Of a DNA stretch of 64,000 bases, positions 36,638 to 48,035 are shown one piece after another. Under the pieces are notes generated by a model, which searched no databases, was not told the origin of the DNA, and saw only the letters and a list, made by a program, of their open reading frames with translations. The position numbers and the translations under genes are program-made. How positions within the stretch are numbered: position 1 is the first letter of the stretch; each line of letters begins with the position of its first letter. The stretch comes from Stromatinia cepivora (lineage: Eukaryota > Ascomycota > Leotiomycetes > Helotiales > Sclerotiniaceae), in assembly GCA_014898415.1 (NCBI GenBank), contig RCTD01000024.1, forward strand, positions 310,001-374,000, written 5' to 3'.

Positions 36638-38331
36638 TTCGATATTGTAATATATACGACTATTGATTTCGTAAGCAGATGCTGTATTGGGTTCTGCAAT
36701 CTGTATATATTCGTTTAATATTTGATCAATTGTATAAAACCATTTTTTCTCTTTTAATTATATCTTCGTTTATTTGAACTATCGTTTATAATTATTTTGA
36801 TCGAATTTCGAAGGGTTGTTTGATTTCGATATTATAAAGGTTTCTTGTTATTTGATGGGTATCGAAGATAGTCTTCAAATTTTTAAGATGATCTTAAAAA
36901 AAAAGGATATATAGTAAATAAATTCAAAATAATAAAGAAATATAAAAATAAAACAATAAAAGAATTCGTAAGATCGTATTGTAATATATTTTCTTGTAAC
37001 TATACAAACTTGTTCTTCGCCTTTGCTATAATTCTGTATCGATATTATACAGACTGTTTTTCGCTTTAGCCTGTGATGTTGTAAGTTATAAACTATATTG
37101 TTATATTTCAACTCTACTTCAATAGTATTATATGAAAACTTTAATTTTCACTCTGTTCCACCTCTATTAACTATACTAATCCTTTCTCGATTTGCTTTGT
37201 TTTCTAATCACTATTATACAACCGGATCTCATAACCTGTTAACTTTTGGTGCAAAAAGTAGTAGTATTATTAATTATATAGGTTGAACTAAGGATCTATA
37301 ATTCTAATAGGAATAGAATTGAGGTTATCCCCAAATATGGTCTATACACCATTGTGGTCTCGTGACCTCAATTCTAATCCTATGATGGCCTCATTTCCAA
37401 TATATTTGTATGATATCTCATATTATAAATTTGATATTCATTAACTTTAATATTAAAACTAGAACTATAATGATTCTTTAGCTTAACCTTTGGATTATAA
37501 ATGTTTGTATCAATATTATTTCTTTTCCAGAATTATTATATATTTGAATAATTAGGCGTGATTTTTTATACAAAGAATTTGTTATATATCTCTTGATTTC
37601 ATTTACAAAATATGAATTGAATAATCTCCTAATATATACAAAAGAATTATATTTAACGAATTCGAAAACATCTTTTGCAATTAAACTATCGATCTCTTAT
37701 ATTTGCAAAGTTTTAAATAATTGTCTTTTAATTATAATGATCTCTTTCGTACAAAGATCAATTACAAAATCCAATACTTCTTATTTCTTCTTTATAATGA
37801 ATACTTCTGATAGATCTTGATTATCTCGAATTACAGTAATTAATTGATCATATTCATCATTTGTTTCTTGTACCTTCTATAAAAATAATATTCTGGAGAT
37901 TTCGATTTACATCAATATACAAAATACAGGATTAACTATTCTTTCTTTTTTGATACTAAATCATATACATCTCCTTTCAGATTTGTTTATCTTTTGACCT
38001 TGATCTAAAGGAATAAAAAGAATTACCAAAAATAATGGATTCTCCGAAAGTAACAGATTTTCTGGATTTGGGAGAATCATCGGAAATGAATTTTCTATTG
38101 GGAATGATTCTTTATACATATCCTCGTAAAATGATTTAACGATTGTTATACGAAATTCTGTAGAATTATAAAGAAGATCGATTATACAATTTTGATTTGT
38201 AATTATAATCAATCTATAGAATCCCATTCATCCTTTTTTTTCTCTTTATATTTATACTAATAAATTCAAAGGTAGTTTTAATATCTTATATATATCTAAA
38301 CTATTTTTAGTATCAAATGAATCTTGTATTA

Positions 38332-40885
38332 TATTAACAAGTCATATTGAGTGGGTGGAAAAGCCTTATTATTCTAAGGTTATCTGGCTAGAAGCTATTA
38401 TACAGATTGTATGATTCGGTAGAATTATATGCAGGCTAATCCCATTATAATATAGTCCCATACTTAGATATACAGTATAATCCAAAATCCAATATTCCTT
38501 TAAGAGTATAATATATATAAAAGTAGAGAGGGCTAAATTATAAATACTACAATTGATTTAAACCGAACTGAGCAATGTTAATCTGAAAATAGAAAGCCAA
38601 TAGTATTGAATGATCATTCCTTTGCTAGATCTTTTAAGACCCAAAATCTAACAAGATTCGAATAGAATAATCACTTTACAATAGTATAATAATCTTTAAA
38701 GAATAATCAGCATTTCTTTTTTTATAATAAAAATTAAAGGAAATCCATTTCTTCTGTTCTCAATCCTCCAACCGTATTGGGTTAGAACCTTCAGCTCTAT
38801 ATTGCAATATAGACACCTCTCTCTAATAGAATAGTATATTCTATAAAGTTATATTTATAATTCTTCCCTTCGTAACAAAAGTATAATTAACTATCAGTTA
38901 GAATGACTGGTAGATTATTAGCTAATAGCTCTTGTTTCAGGGAATTATTGTATTTGTCGACCTTTAGTATTATATTTGTCTAAATACTAATGATCTCCAT
39001 ATACTAATTAATAAACTGCTACCAGCTTTAAGAAATTATAATATTTATCGATCTTTAATATCACATTTAGCTAGATACTAATGATCTCTATATACTAATT
39101 GGTAAACTGCTACCAGCTCCAAAAAACTATAATATTTATCGACCTCTAGTATTACATTTGGCTAGATATCTAATGGTCTCTATATATTATATAATAAAAT
39201 TTAATAAATATACATTCTTTTACTATTAATATAATTGTCCACTCCTTTCAGTATATCGCCCTATATATCTTTCGGTATACAATCTCCTCCTTTAATTCTA
39301 CCTCCGGTTCCTTCTATAATCACCTCCGATTCCACCTATAATCGTTTTCGATTCCATTTCCAACTCTTTTATCAAGGATACTCTCCTTTTCTTCTACAAC
39401 TATCAATATAGTTATCGTTATAAGTGTTGAATATAAAGATATAACAAAATAACATTGATTTAGGAATAAAAACAAAATAATATTGAGATAATATATAATA
39501 GATAATATATCAAAAAATAACGAAACTGGCAATTATAATTACAAAAAAAAAAACAAAAAGATATCAAAGATATCAATAACAATATAAAAGAATAGTGATC
39601 GGGAAAAGAGTTGAATATTAACAAAGAATCCCCAAAAGGAATATAAAAAAAAAAAAAAATATTCCTTTAGAATAAAAGCGTTATTCTTTAAAACAAAAAA
39701 CAATAATATCTCCTTAATATAAATAATATAGAATACAATGAAGATGAAGATAGTAATATCCAAAAGACAAACCAAGAATCTTCTTCCAAAAATGTTTCAG
39801 ATATCGAATCCATTATTCTAAAGGTTCCAATCTAAGAATCAACTTCTATAGATTCTGAATCTATATCAAAAGCAAAATTTAAGACCATCTTAAATTTTGC
39901 TGACAAGCCCATTTCAGTAGAATCAAAAAGCAAAATAAATCTACAATCATTTGAGATTGAATAAAAGAATACAATAGATCTTAAAAACGAATCCCCAAAG
40001 TATCTAAAACGAAAACAAATATAGATTTTATAACTCCTCCAAAAACTATACCAGAAATATAATCTCCAATACTTCTATTAGGTTTTCTATAAAGAATCTA
40101 TCAATTATATAAAGATCAAAAGTATTCAAGGAACAAGAATATTCAAGTCTTGTTCTGAAAAGGTTTCGAAAAACTTACTTTGTTTTGCAGAATGCTTATT
40201 TCTTATTATTGCCATCGATATAAAACAAAAAGACTTCCGAAAGAGAAAGAAGATATCGAAGGAATCGATTGATTTTCGAATTGTTGGAAAAAGGGTGTAA
40301 AAAGATGGCATCTTCTGCTTAAGTAATTTTTAAAGTGGGCTCTCCTGTATTAGTTATATTATTGGAATTCAACTTTACCAATATATTTAGTATAGTAGGT
40401 TTCCCTGCTTATCTACTGAATAATCTATAATCCTATTCGATTCTATTCTACAAATATATTTAATATAATGGGCTTCTTTGCTTATCTACTATATAAACTA
40501 TTCTTTGTTTTATTGATTGTATTTAATATAGTGGACTCCCCCGCTTATCTGCTGTACAAACTATTCTTCACTCTACCGGCTATATTTAGTATAACAGACT
40601 TCTTTGTTCAATTATATCGATCTTGTTTGTTTATTCTACCGGATCTATCGAGGATTTGATTTTTCACCCCGAAAAACTAACTCTAAATTATATAATGATA
40701 TATAAAACCCAAGTTCATAATTTATTAACAAATTATATTAAATAGATGGAAAAGCTTTATTATTCTAAGATTATCTGGTTAGAAGTTATTATACAGATTG
40801 TGTGATTCGGTAGAATCATATGCAGGCTAATCCCATTATAGTATAGTCCCATGCTTAGATATACGGTATGATCCAAAATCCAACA
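38332..40885 (-). mobile_element. Non-autonomous LTR retroelement, family R3, copy c
   Basis: 2554 bp with duplication TATTA (38327-38331 and 40886-40890). LTRs start TATTAACAA (RIPped TGTTAACAA) and end CCAATA/CCAACA. Inserted in element E. The complement of the bases beside the right LTR, AAATTATGAACTTGGG, is a RIPped form of GGTTATGAACCCGGG, the candidate primer site. The interior aligns along its length with copies a and b. Confidence 0.85.
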
Positions 40886-41134
40886 TATTATATACTTTAC
40901 TTAAATTTCTCGAATCTTTTTCATTACCTATTAATATACCTATATTCGTTTTACAATCGATTAGGAAAATGAATTATACAAGATCATTCGGGGATATACT
41001 TTATATACAAGAAGAGTTGGAATAAGATTATTTGATTTTGCAATATTATTCATTATTTTGATTATCATCTATAAAATAGTTTCTTTTTCGAAATTCTCGT
41101 CTTTTAATTCTTCTTTGAATATTTCGTATAATCA

Positions 41135-41524
41135 TTATATAAATATATAAAATCTCTCAACTTTATTAATTACATTATAAATTTTTATAAAGACTTCGCA
41201 AATATCGATTTGAAAAGTTTTCACCTTTTGTTGAAATTCGATCGATATAAAATTCGTATCTGCATTATGAAATATATAATTTAATAAACCAAGGTATATA
41301 TCGATCCAGTATTTCCGAATTGTATTCCAAATTATCTTTGTATTTATATTTCGTATAAATATAATAGTATTATATATAATAGCTTCATCGATAATATAAA
41401 AAATAGGTTTTCCTTCAATATAGAATATATCCAGAATGATTGAATAATTGAATTCAATATCATCTTTTATTATGAATTTGAAATGTCCTAGGGATTTCAT
41501 ATAAAGTTGATAATATTTGTACAC
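41135..41524 (-). pseudogene. copia integrase core (element E)
   Basis: 129 residues without a stop: YYQLYMKSLGHFKFIIKDDI, FNYSIILDIFYIEGKPIFYI, IDEAIIYNTI, NTIRKYWIDIYLGL, FHNADTNFISIEF. This follows the fungal copia integrase core (F...V.VDI.YIDG.PVLHVVDEAT...W...W...Y.G.P..I..DAGTNF.S.EF). The first and second catalytic Asp correspond to LDI and NAD. Later residues are altered. Confidence 0.8.
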
Positions 41525-43420
41525 TTTATTAAATTTCTCGATTATTTAAGAATCAATATTCATATACTTTATATAATTAAATATATTGATAAATTTTTAT
41601 ACAAAGGGATATCCGAATCTTCGATATATTTGTTGAAGTTCAATTTCTATCAAATAATAGTATATCATCATCTTTTCTATTTAATCGAAAAATATAAAAG
41701 AATATCCCCATTTTCATATAATAAAAATAATCTTATTATCTTGCTTTAATACATTTGATATATTATCGAGTATAATATATAGATAATCTATATCCTGTAT
41801 ACACATAAGAAATGAAATGTTTATTGATACAATAAAAAACATAATAATTCTAATTGATATTTGAATAATAATATTTCCTTACAATTGTATAGTTCCTTTT
41901 CCGAATTTGATATTGTACTCAATACCTTTTATATATAAAATGCTTTTCTTTCTTTCTAATATTTATATTTGAAATTCCTTTGTTATTGATATTCCTAATA
42001 CATTTATATCTGAAATGATATCTTGAAATACATTTGCTAAATATCGATCTTAAAATAGGAAAACTTCATTTAGGTTATCATTCTTTTTATACTTTTCGTA
42101 TGATTAATTGAATTGATCATTTTATAAGTATATATGCATCAATAATTGTCTCCCTAATAATTCTACAATATATATTCCATTAATAGAATCTATTTTAATG
42201 AAATATATCTCGAATTGAATCATTTAATTATTTGAAGATTCAATTTAGAGATATTCGAAAGTATCGTTTTCTTCTGATATTTCGTTTTTTTCGTATTACG
42301 ATTCAGATACACCTTTATATTTCAAAAGATATTGCTTGAATATTTCTTCATCTATTTCTTGTTTTACTATATATTGATTGAATTTCGTCTTCCGTTCCTC
42401 TTTCGTATAATTTGTCGATCAATATCCTGATTGCTTATATACGAAGCATTTCTGAATTGATATATATAATAGTGTTTGAAAGTATTAAAGACTTTTTGAT
42501 GAATTTGCTGATGAATATAAACGAGAAAGGGTGAATCTGCCTTTTGATCGAACTTTATATTATCCTCGATTTCTGTATAAGCTTCAACCACCATATATAC
42601 AATCCATCCAATATATTTCTGTACCTGATAGATTATTAATCATCGAATCTGTGATATAAATATTCGTTGATCGCATTCTTTCAGTTTGATCAATAGCATT
42701 TCGAAGATCAATACAAAGACCTTCATATATTATAATAGAATATAGCAAAACAAGATTGCATTCAAAAACATCACAACAAACATTTATAATCTAATCTTTT
42801 AACATTAATTCTGATTAATATAAATCTATTAATCCATATTGTAATATACGAAGTATATCAAAAAGCTTTTCCAATTATTCTGAAAGTGATTTGTTAGAAT
42901 ACTTTTGTATAATCTATAGAAATATTGTATTACACTATTCAATGAAATATTTCTAGTATCTTTCTCTTGGAGGAGGTTGATAGGTTAATAATAATGACTA
43001 ATATAGTAATAATACTATTCACTATTATTATAGTGGAAGACTTAGTTATATAGCTTAAAAGGGTAATCGAATATATAATGGTTGAAGTCAAAATATGAGT
43101 GTATTGAATATTGAATTTATTTTGCTTGTTTTTCAGAAGAATTCTTTGAAGAAAATCTTCTTATTTATAGTATTTGATAAGATTCTATGAAATTCTATAA
43201 TATTCTATGATTATAAATAAGATCGATTTAAATCGAATCTTATAGAATCATTTTATATAATGAAATGAAATAGTAACCAATAATATTTAACCTTAGAAAT
43301 AAGAAAGTTCTATACGCTTCCATCACATTCTATTCCATTATAAATCATTCTAGTATGATATATGATCGAAATTTCATATAATAATAAAATTTAATAATAT
43401 TAAATTATATTATTAATATA

Positions 43421-43741
43421 TCACGTGATCATATAACCATCGGTTCGGTTAATATTATTAAGTGATTTAATAAACTTATTAGAAATTCTTATACTTTCTT
43501 CTATTTCAAAATGCATTTTCGTAAATATAATCATTTCTTCGAATTTCAATTTTCTATTGCTAATTTTATCGAAATAAAATAATAATATAAAGTTTTGAAA
43601 TATTATCGAAAATATTGTTTTGTATTTATTTAAGTGAATTCCGATTTTACTATAAAGTTTGTAGAATATCTGCAGTTTCTTATTCAGAAAATTGTATTCC
43701 CTACTATTATATTTGAATTCATTATTATTATATATTTTCAT
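43421..43741 (-). pseudogene. copia gag remnant (element E)
   Basis: 106 residues with a gag-like pattern (YNSREYNFLNKKLQIFYKLY, IFQNFILLFYFDKISNRKLK, FEEMI). Related fungal copia polyproteins carry YxGxxYDxLDxKLxIFxDxC and AxxFYYDxI at the N-terminus. It lies 0.9 kb inside the right (5') LTR of E, as expected for Gag. Confidence 0.55.
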
Positions 43742-44790
43742 AAAATTTAAAAGAAAGTTTCGTCTATATATTGTATAAAATATATTCTGCTTTGTTATAT
43801 AATCTAGTATTGTAGAATCAGAAAGGAATTGGTTTTGATTTCATTATTATTATTCATTTTATTATATTTGCTTAAAAAACTTTGATATAGATGAAGTTTG
43901 AATTTTGATCGATTTCTTCGGTACAATGATTTCATATATATCCGCATATTCTTCTTTTAATCGATCTACTTCTTCTTGAACTTTTTTTATATATTCATTT
44001 GATTTATCTTTCGAGATAAATTCAGCAAATACTTTTATATAATTATTACTTCCTTTTATTTATCGGATCTAAAAACTATACAAAATGAATTGAATTCGTA
44101 CGAATTTGAGAGTTTCGCGATATACGATTTTGAATATAACATCTATCCAACCTTCATATTACTCTTGAAATTCTTCCTATAACCTTTACCCTTTATATTT
44201 TTTAAATTGCGAATTAACAAATCACATAGTTATATCAATATTCACTTAAGATTCAATAAATTCTAAATTTGGATTCAATTGTTTCCCCCAAAATTCAATA
44301 TCTACTTTGTATAAAAATGATTCAAGAATTGGAAAAATTATATTGAATATTATAATTCGATATTATATTATATCGAATAGATTTGTTGTATAGTATATAC
44401 GAAAGCATAATGGATACAGATAGAGTCGATATAAAATCAAACTATCCTGAAAAAATCAATTATAATTAGAGATCCCTTTTTAGTATATATTTCGAAGAAA
44501 ATAATATAGAGAATATAATATTCTAATTCTTCTATATAGATTATATATAAATTTAATCTAATACAATCTTATTTATCTTTTCAAAAGATATCTCTTTTTA
44601 TTGGATTTGATTTTACCGTTCTATAATTGAGTTTTATCAATTATTGATCAATATTGAACAGACTTCGTAAAAGGGTGTATACACAAAACATGTATAGGGT
44701 AAAGATGATTCTATTATTCTGTTTAACCCCTTTGTATAATGGGGTTCTACTAATCTATATAGACGCTGCCATCCCACTTACGATGTGGGG

Positions 44791-44817
44791 GAAACACGTG
44801 ATGGTGTCACGTGTTTC
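44791..44817. repeat. Perfect 11-bp hairpin in the right LTR of element E
   Basis: GAAACACGTGA, five-base loop TGGTG, TCACGTGTTTC. Each arm contains a CACGTG palindrome. In the left LTR the same place is RIPped to CATATA forms and the hairpin is lost. Confidence 0.7.
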
Positions 44818-44842
44818 GTCAGTCATGTGTTCCAACATATTT

Positions 44843-45343
44843 AATGTTTATTATTGAATAATAAATAATTCTCATTAATCACTTCACAATATAAAGGCCT
44901 ATATATATATAGAATATACTCATTCCGAATAATAAGAATAATATGATCAATATGATCAATTAGGCCGATTAGGTCTACACCATCCCATCCCATCAAAAAC
45001 AAAATATATATATTTACATCCTCTTTTTCCTCTCTTTTCCATTCTCTCAATCCTTATTTCCTATTCCCCTAGATCTTATCTTCAACCTCCCAATCCAACA
45101 ATCCAACAACTCAATACCTCCATCTAATAACCCAACAATCCAAAAATCTAATTAATAAATCAAATATCTAGTAAAATCTTACTTTAATTAATAAAATCTA
45201 TTCAATTTATTCAACTTACCCTTTTCCTTTTTCTTTAGATATATATAATCCAAGATTTATTAAATCATATTATACTTTTATTTATTTATTTAAATATATA
45301 TAATCTTATAGGATTATTTATAATATATATTCAATATGAGTAA
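44843..45343. other. AT-rich spacer
   Basis: No gene. Short AATCCAACAA/CCCAACAATCC words at 45080-45140 and generic AT-rich sequence fill the gap between the copia nest and the MITE. Confidence 0.5.
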
Positions 45344-45930
45344 GGGCTCGTTTGCAGCAAAAAATATAATATTTGAACATCAATCATTTTTCTATTTGAT
45401 AGAATTTTCAATAGTAGTAAATGAATGATAATATTTAAATATTATTATCAATTTTTCTATAAAAATTTTATCACAGGGAATTATATACTGTATTAACCCA
45501 ATTAACCATTCGTCAAGAGTAACGTTACTTTTAGCGTGACAAAATTTGAATGATAAAATATAAAAAATAAAATATTTTATTATTAATTTATTTAACAATT
45601 TATAATATTCATTATATCATTTCAAAATTAAAGATATAAAATTTACTTTTTTATATTGGATTATTAAAAATAAAAATATTTAAGAATTTCTAATTATTAT
45701 TATATCATTTCCAAATTCGAATTCTGTTATTATAATAATATTAATATATCTTCAAATTTGAAGATCAGATGAAAATCAGATGTATTATATTTGAATGATA
45801 ATATATATTTCATTGTTGAATAGGGTATACAAAATTTACTAGTAATATTTGAATATTATTATTCAATTATAAGATCTAAACATTATGAATATTTTGAATG
45901 ATAGTTTATTTTTTGCTACCAAATGAGCCC
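45344..45930. mobile_element. MITE with GGGCTC ends (PIF/Harbinger-like)
   Basis: Inverted ends GGGCTCGTTTGCAGCAAAAA and GGGCTCATTTGGTAGCAAAA (right end read as complement) enclose 587 bp without coding capacity. The flanking triplets are TAA (left) and TAG (right), compatible with a TWA-type three-base target altered by one transition. The superfamily assignment is tentative. Confidence 0.65.
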
Positions 45931-46547
45931 TAGGATGAGAATACTTATTCATCTACTGATAATATATTAAATAATAAACCTCTATAATCTGGAATCAATC
46001 GAATAATAATTCATTTATAAGAAACCTTATACCAGCGAATCACAAACACACTTCTCACAATAGTAGACAACAATTAATATACACCCACATCACATCCACA
46101 AACTTAATACCAATAGTCCGAACTCATAAAAATAAAATAATAATTTCTCATCTAACCCCACCCTCATAATTGTTTAAACCCTCTTATCTCATATCAACAG
46201 ACGATAATATAGGTACCCAAAACGCCTAAAGCCTAGCCTAGCCGAAGCTTAGATAATCAAATAACCACCAGCGCCATGCTATATCATCCTATATGTATTA
46301 TCCTTTCCAGACCCAATGCTCTACTCCTATACTCCTTGAATGACTATCTAATAATGCCCAAGATCTCTTATTTAGAAATTGGGGGTATCATCCAATAACC
46401 TATGCTTGAAGTGTAAAAATAGTCGAGAATTCCCTCCCTCCATGCCAGTACCGATCAGACGATATGTAAACCAAGTTCAAGGAAGGTTGTATCAAATTGG
46501 TGGGCAGACCAATCAGATTAATAACGCAACTCTCCAACAGCAGATCC
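45931..46547. other. Spacer / 3' flank of photoreceptor gene
   Basis: No gene seen. GC rises from about 46200 as the island ends; this marks the border between RIPped and ordinary sequence. The 3' UTR of the LOV gene should occupy the last part. Confidence 0.5.
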
Positions 46548-47367
46548 TCAAGATGATGGAGTTCGAAACATAGGAGGAGCCACTGCTTGAAACCCAACAA
46601 TATAATTCTTTTCCTCTCCCTCCATCGTCCTCCATTGAATCGGAACCGTCGTCAAAACATTAAGAAATCTCTCTCCATTCTTTCGATAATTAATGAGAGT
46701 AACCTGTGCCTCCAAAATACATTCCAAAGCCTTTCGAATTGTTGATTTTGCCATGGAATTCGGATCATTTGTAGGATTTTGAAGACCCTTGGCCGTAGGA
46801 GCATTACCGAGAATTTCGAACGTCTTGGGATCGTATGGATTTTGGAGGAATCTGCAATTCTTGCCAATGATTTCCGTTTGGGAATAACCGGTTAAGTGCT
46901 GGAATGGTTCGCTGCAGTAAACGATGGGACAATGAGGACGTGAAGAATCACATAGGACTAGAGCTACTCCGCTGTCGATATTTCCCAAGGCATATGTAGG
47001 ATTTGGACGTCGTTGAACTTGATACTATGAGGGATTAAAACCAATGCGCTTTGAGAATGCGTCAAATGCAATTGACGTTGAATTCGAATCGAGACATACC
47101 AAAATTTGCAGTACATCAAAACCACTTGGAGAATACAAGCCAGGAAAGATCATAGGATCTGAAGAAGCAGAATCTCTACTATCTGGACGAGAAACTCCAT
47201 CTTGTTGATCTTGTTGATTTTGAGCAGCTGCATGTTCGGCATATAAAGCTTGAAGCTATTTTCAAATCATAAGCTTCAATATATCAAAAGATATCTCATA
47301 ATAATACAGAAAGAGTACTCACCTCTTTAAGCTTCTTAAGCTGTTCTTCATGTTCAGGAGTTAACAT
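46548..47367 (-). CDS. vvd: VIVID-type LOV blue-light photoreceptor
   Basis: Three exons on the minus strand: 47367-47323, 47255-47100 and 47024-46548, giving 225 residues. Introns of 67 and 75 bp have GTGAGT and GTATGT donors and TAG acceptors. Residues about 80-220 form a single LOV/PAS domain: CPIVYCSEPFQHLTGYSQTE, then GKNCRFLQ (121-128) with the flavin-adduct cysteine Cys124, and LINYRKNGERFLNVLTTVPI. The preceding YSPSGFDVLQIL/QRRPNP segment corresponds to the N-cap of Neurospora VVD (YAPGGYDIMGYL...NRPNP). No zinc finger or second PAS follows, so this is the small VVD class that dampens white-collar signalling in photoadaptation, probably in nucleus and cytoplasm. Likely light-induced; GATCGA motifs lie upstream. 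Confidence 0.9.
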
Positions 47368-47848
47368 GATTGGTCAATAAGTTTTGACTGAAGTATGTAT
47401 ATGTATACTATGACTTTTGATGATAGGTAGGTACTAGGTATTGTATGTGATACATAAAAATCCCTTGTTCTTGACATGTTTTTCTTTCTTCTTTTCTATC
47501 CATTACCTCGAAATACTTTTAAACGTTTAAGAGATATGAATTGAGCGAAGTGGGGGTGAAATTGAAATAAACGTTTGGGGTAGTTAGTACTTGGTAAATA
47601 AAAAGTGATGGGTGAAAGTATAAGGTTAACTAAAACAAGGTAGGTACAATACGCATAACACGTACAGTACCTAGTAGTCGAACTACCTACCCCTTACTTA
47701 CTCCGGAGCTTAATTAAAAATTAATCAACGGGTAATAGAAAATTGCATATGTATGGTCCGATTTATCTTGGTATCTTAACTTCCCAAGAAGGAATCGAGG
47801 AAAATGAAAGAAAAATAGAGATTTTGTTTGTAGATGTTCAAAACGGTT

Positions 47849-47974
47849 GGGAATGATGGGAATGATGGGAATGATGGGAATGATGGGAATGATGGGAATG
47901 ATGGGAATGATGGGAATGATGGGAATGATGGGAATGATGGGAATGATGGGAATGATGGGAATGATGGGAATGAT
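47849..47974. repeat. Perfect 9-bp minisatellite (GGGAATGAT) x14
   Basis: Fourteen uninterrupted, identical units, followed by a partial GGGAA. It begins about 480 bp upstream of the LOV gene start. Perfect identity implies recent expansion and probable length variation between strains. It is open in several frames because the unit is a multiple of three, which creates artificial frames (Gly-Asn-Asp, Ile-Ile-Pro, His-His-Ser). Confidence 0.95.
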
Positions 47975-47987
47975 GGGAAAAGATTCC

Positions 47988-48035
47988 TCGATCTTCATAA
48001 CATATTGTTTCGGTAGTAAATAAAGTGAGGATCGA
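47988..48035. promoter_or_regulatory. Candidate white-collar sites (GATCGA pair)
   Basis: TCGATC at 47988-47993 and GATCGA at 48030-48035 form an inverted pair 42 bp apart, 620-670 bp upstream of the LOV start, directly distal to the minisatellite. GATCGA is the core reported for white-collar complex binding in Neurospora. Further copies are at 48587-48592 and 48899-48904. Confidence 0.4.

Larger units (their letters stand above)
29340..37402 (-). mobile_element. Ty1/copia element D, inserted in element E
   Basis: It has 166-bp LTRs (29340-29505 and 37237-37402) starting TGTTAACTTTTGGTGCA. Flanks are TGTTT (29335-29339) and TATTT (37403-37407), identical but for one G/A change. Without nested R3 copy b it is about 5.5 kb, a normal copia size. 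Minus-strand order: gag-like 36.6-36.4 kb, GAG-pre-integrase 35.7 kb, integrase 35.0-34.8 kb, interrupted by R3, pol linker 31.9-31.4 kb, RNase H 29.8-29.5 kb. The complement of the bases beside the right LTR, GGTTATGAGATCCGG, begins like a half initiator-tRNA-Met primer site. Confidence 0.85.
26849..44837 (-). mobile_element. Ty1/copia element E (outermost of the nest)
   Basis: 186-bp LTRs at 26849-27034 and 44652-44837 are flanked by TATTT (26844-26848 and 44838-44842). Minus-strand domains run in copia order from right to left: gag about 43.7 kb, integrase 41.5-41.1 kb, then reverse transcriptase about 29 kb and RNase H 28.7-28.3 kb. It is interrupted by copia element D (29340-37402) and family R3 copy c (38332-40885). 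Without these and their duplications it is about 7.4 kb. Many stops; left LTR strongly RIPped, right LTR nearly intact. A plus-strand antisense frame lies at 27242-27961. Confidence 0.85.

Noticed and set aside
26844..44842. A CRISPR-like or tandem array explanation for the repeated 160-bp units
   Set aside because: The repeats are LTRs with TG...CA ends and matching 5-bp duplications; spacing and coding remnants fit retrotransposons.
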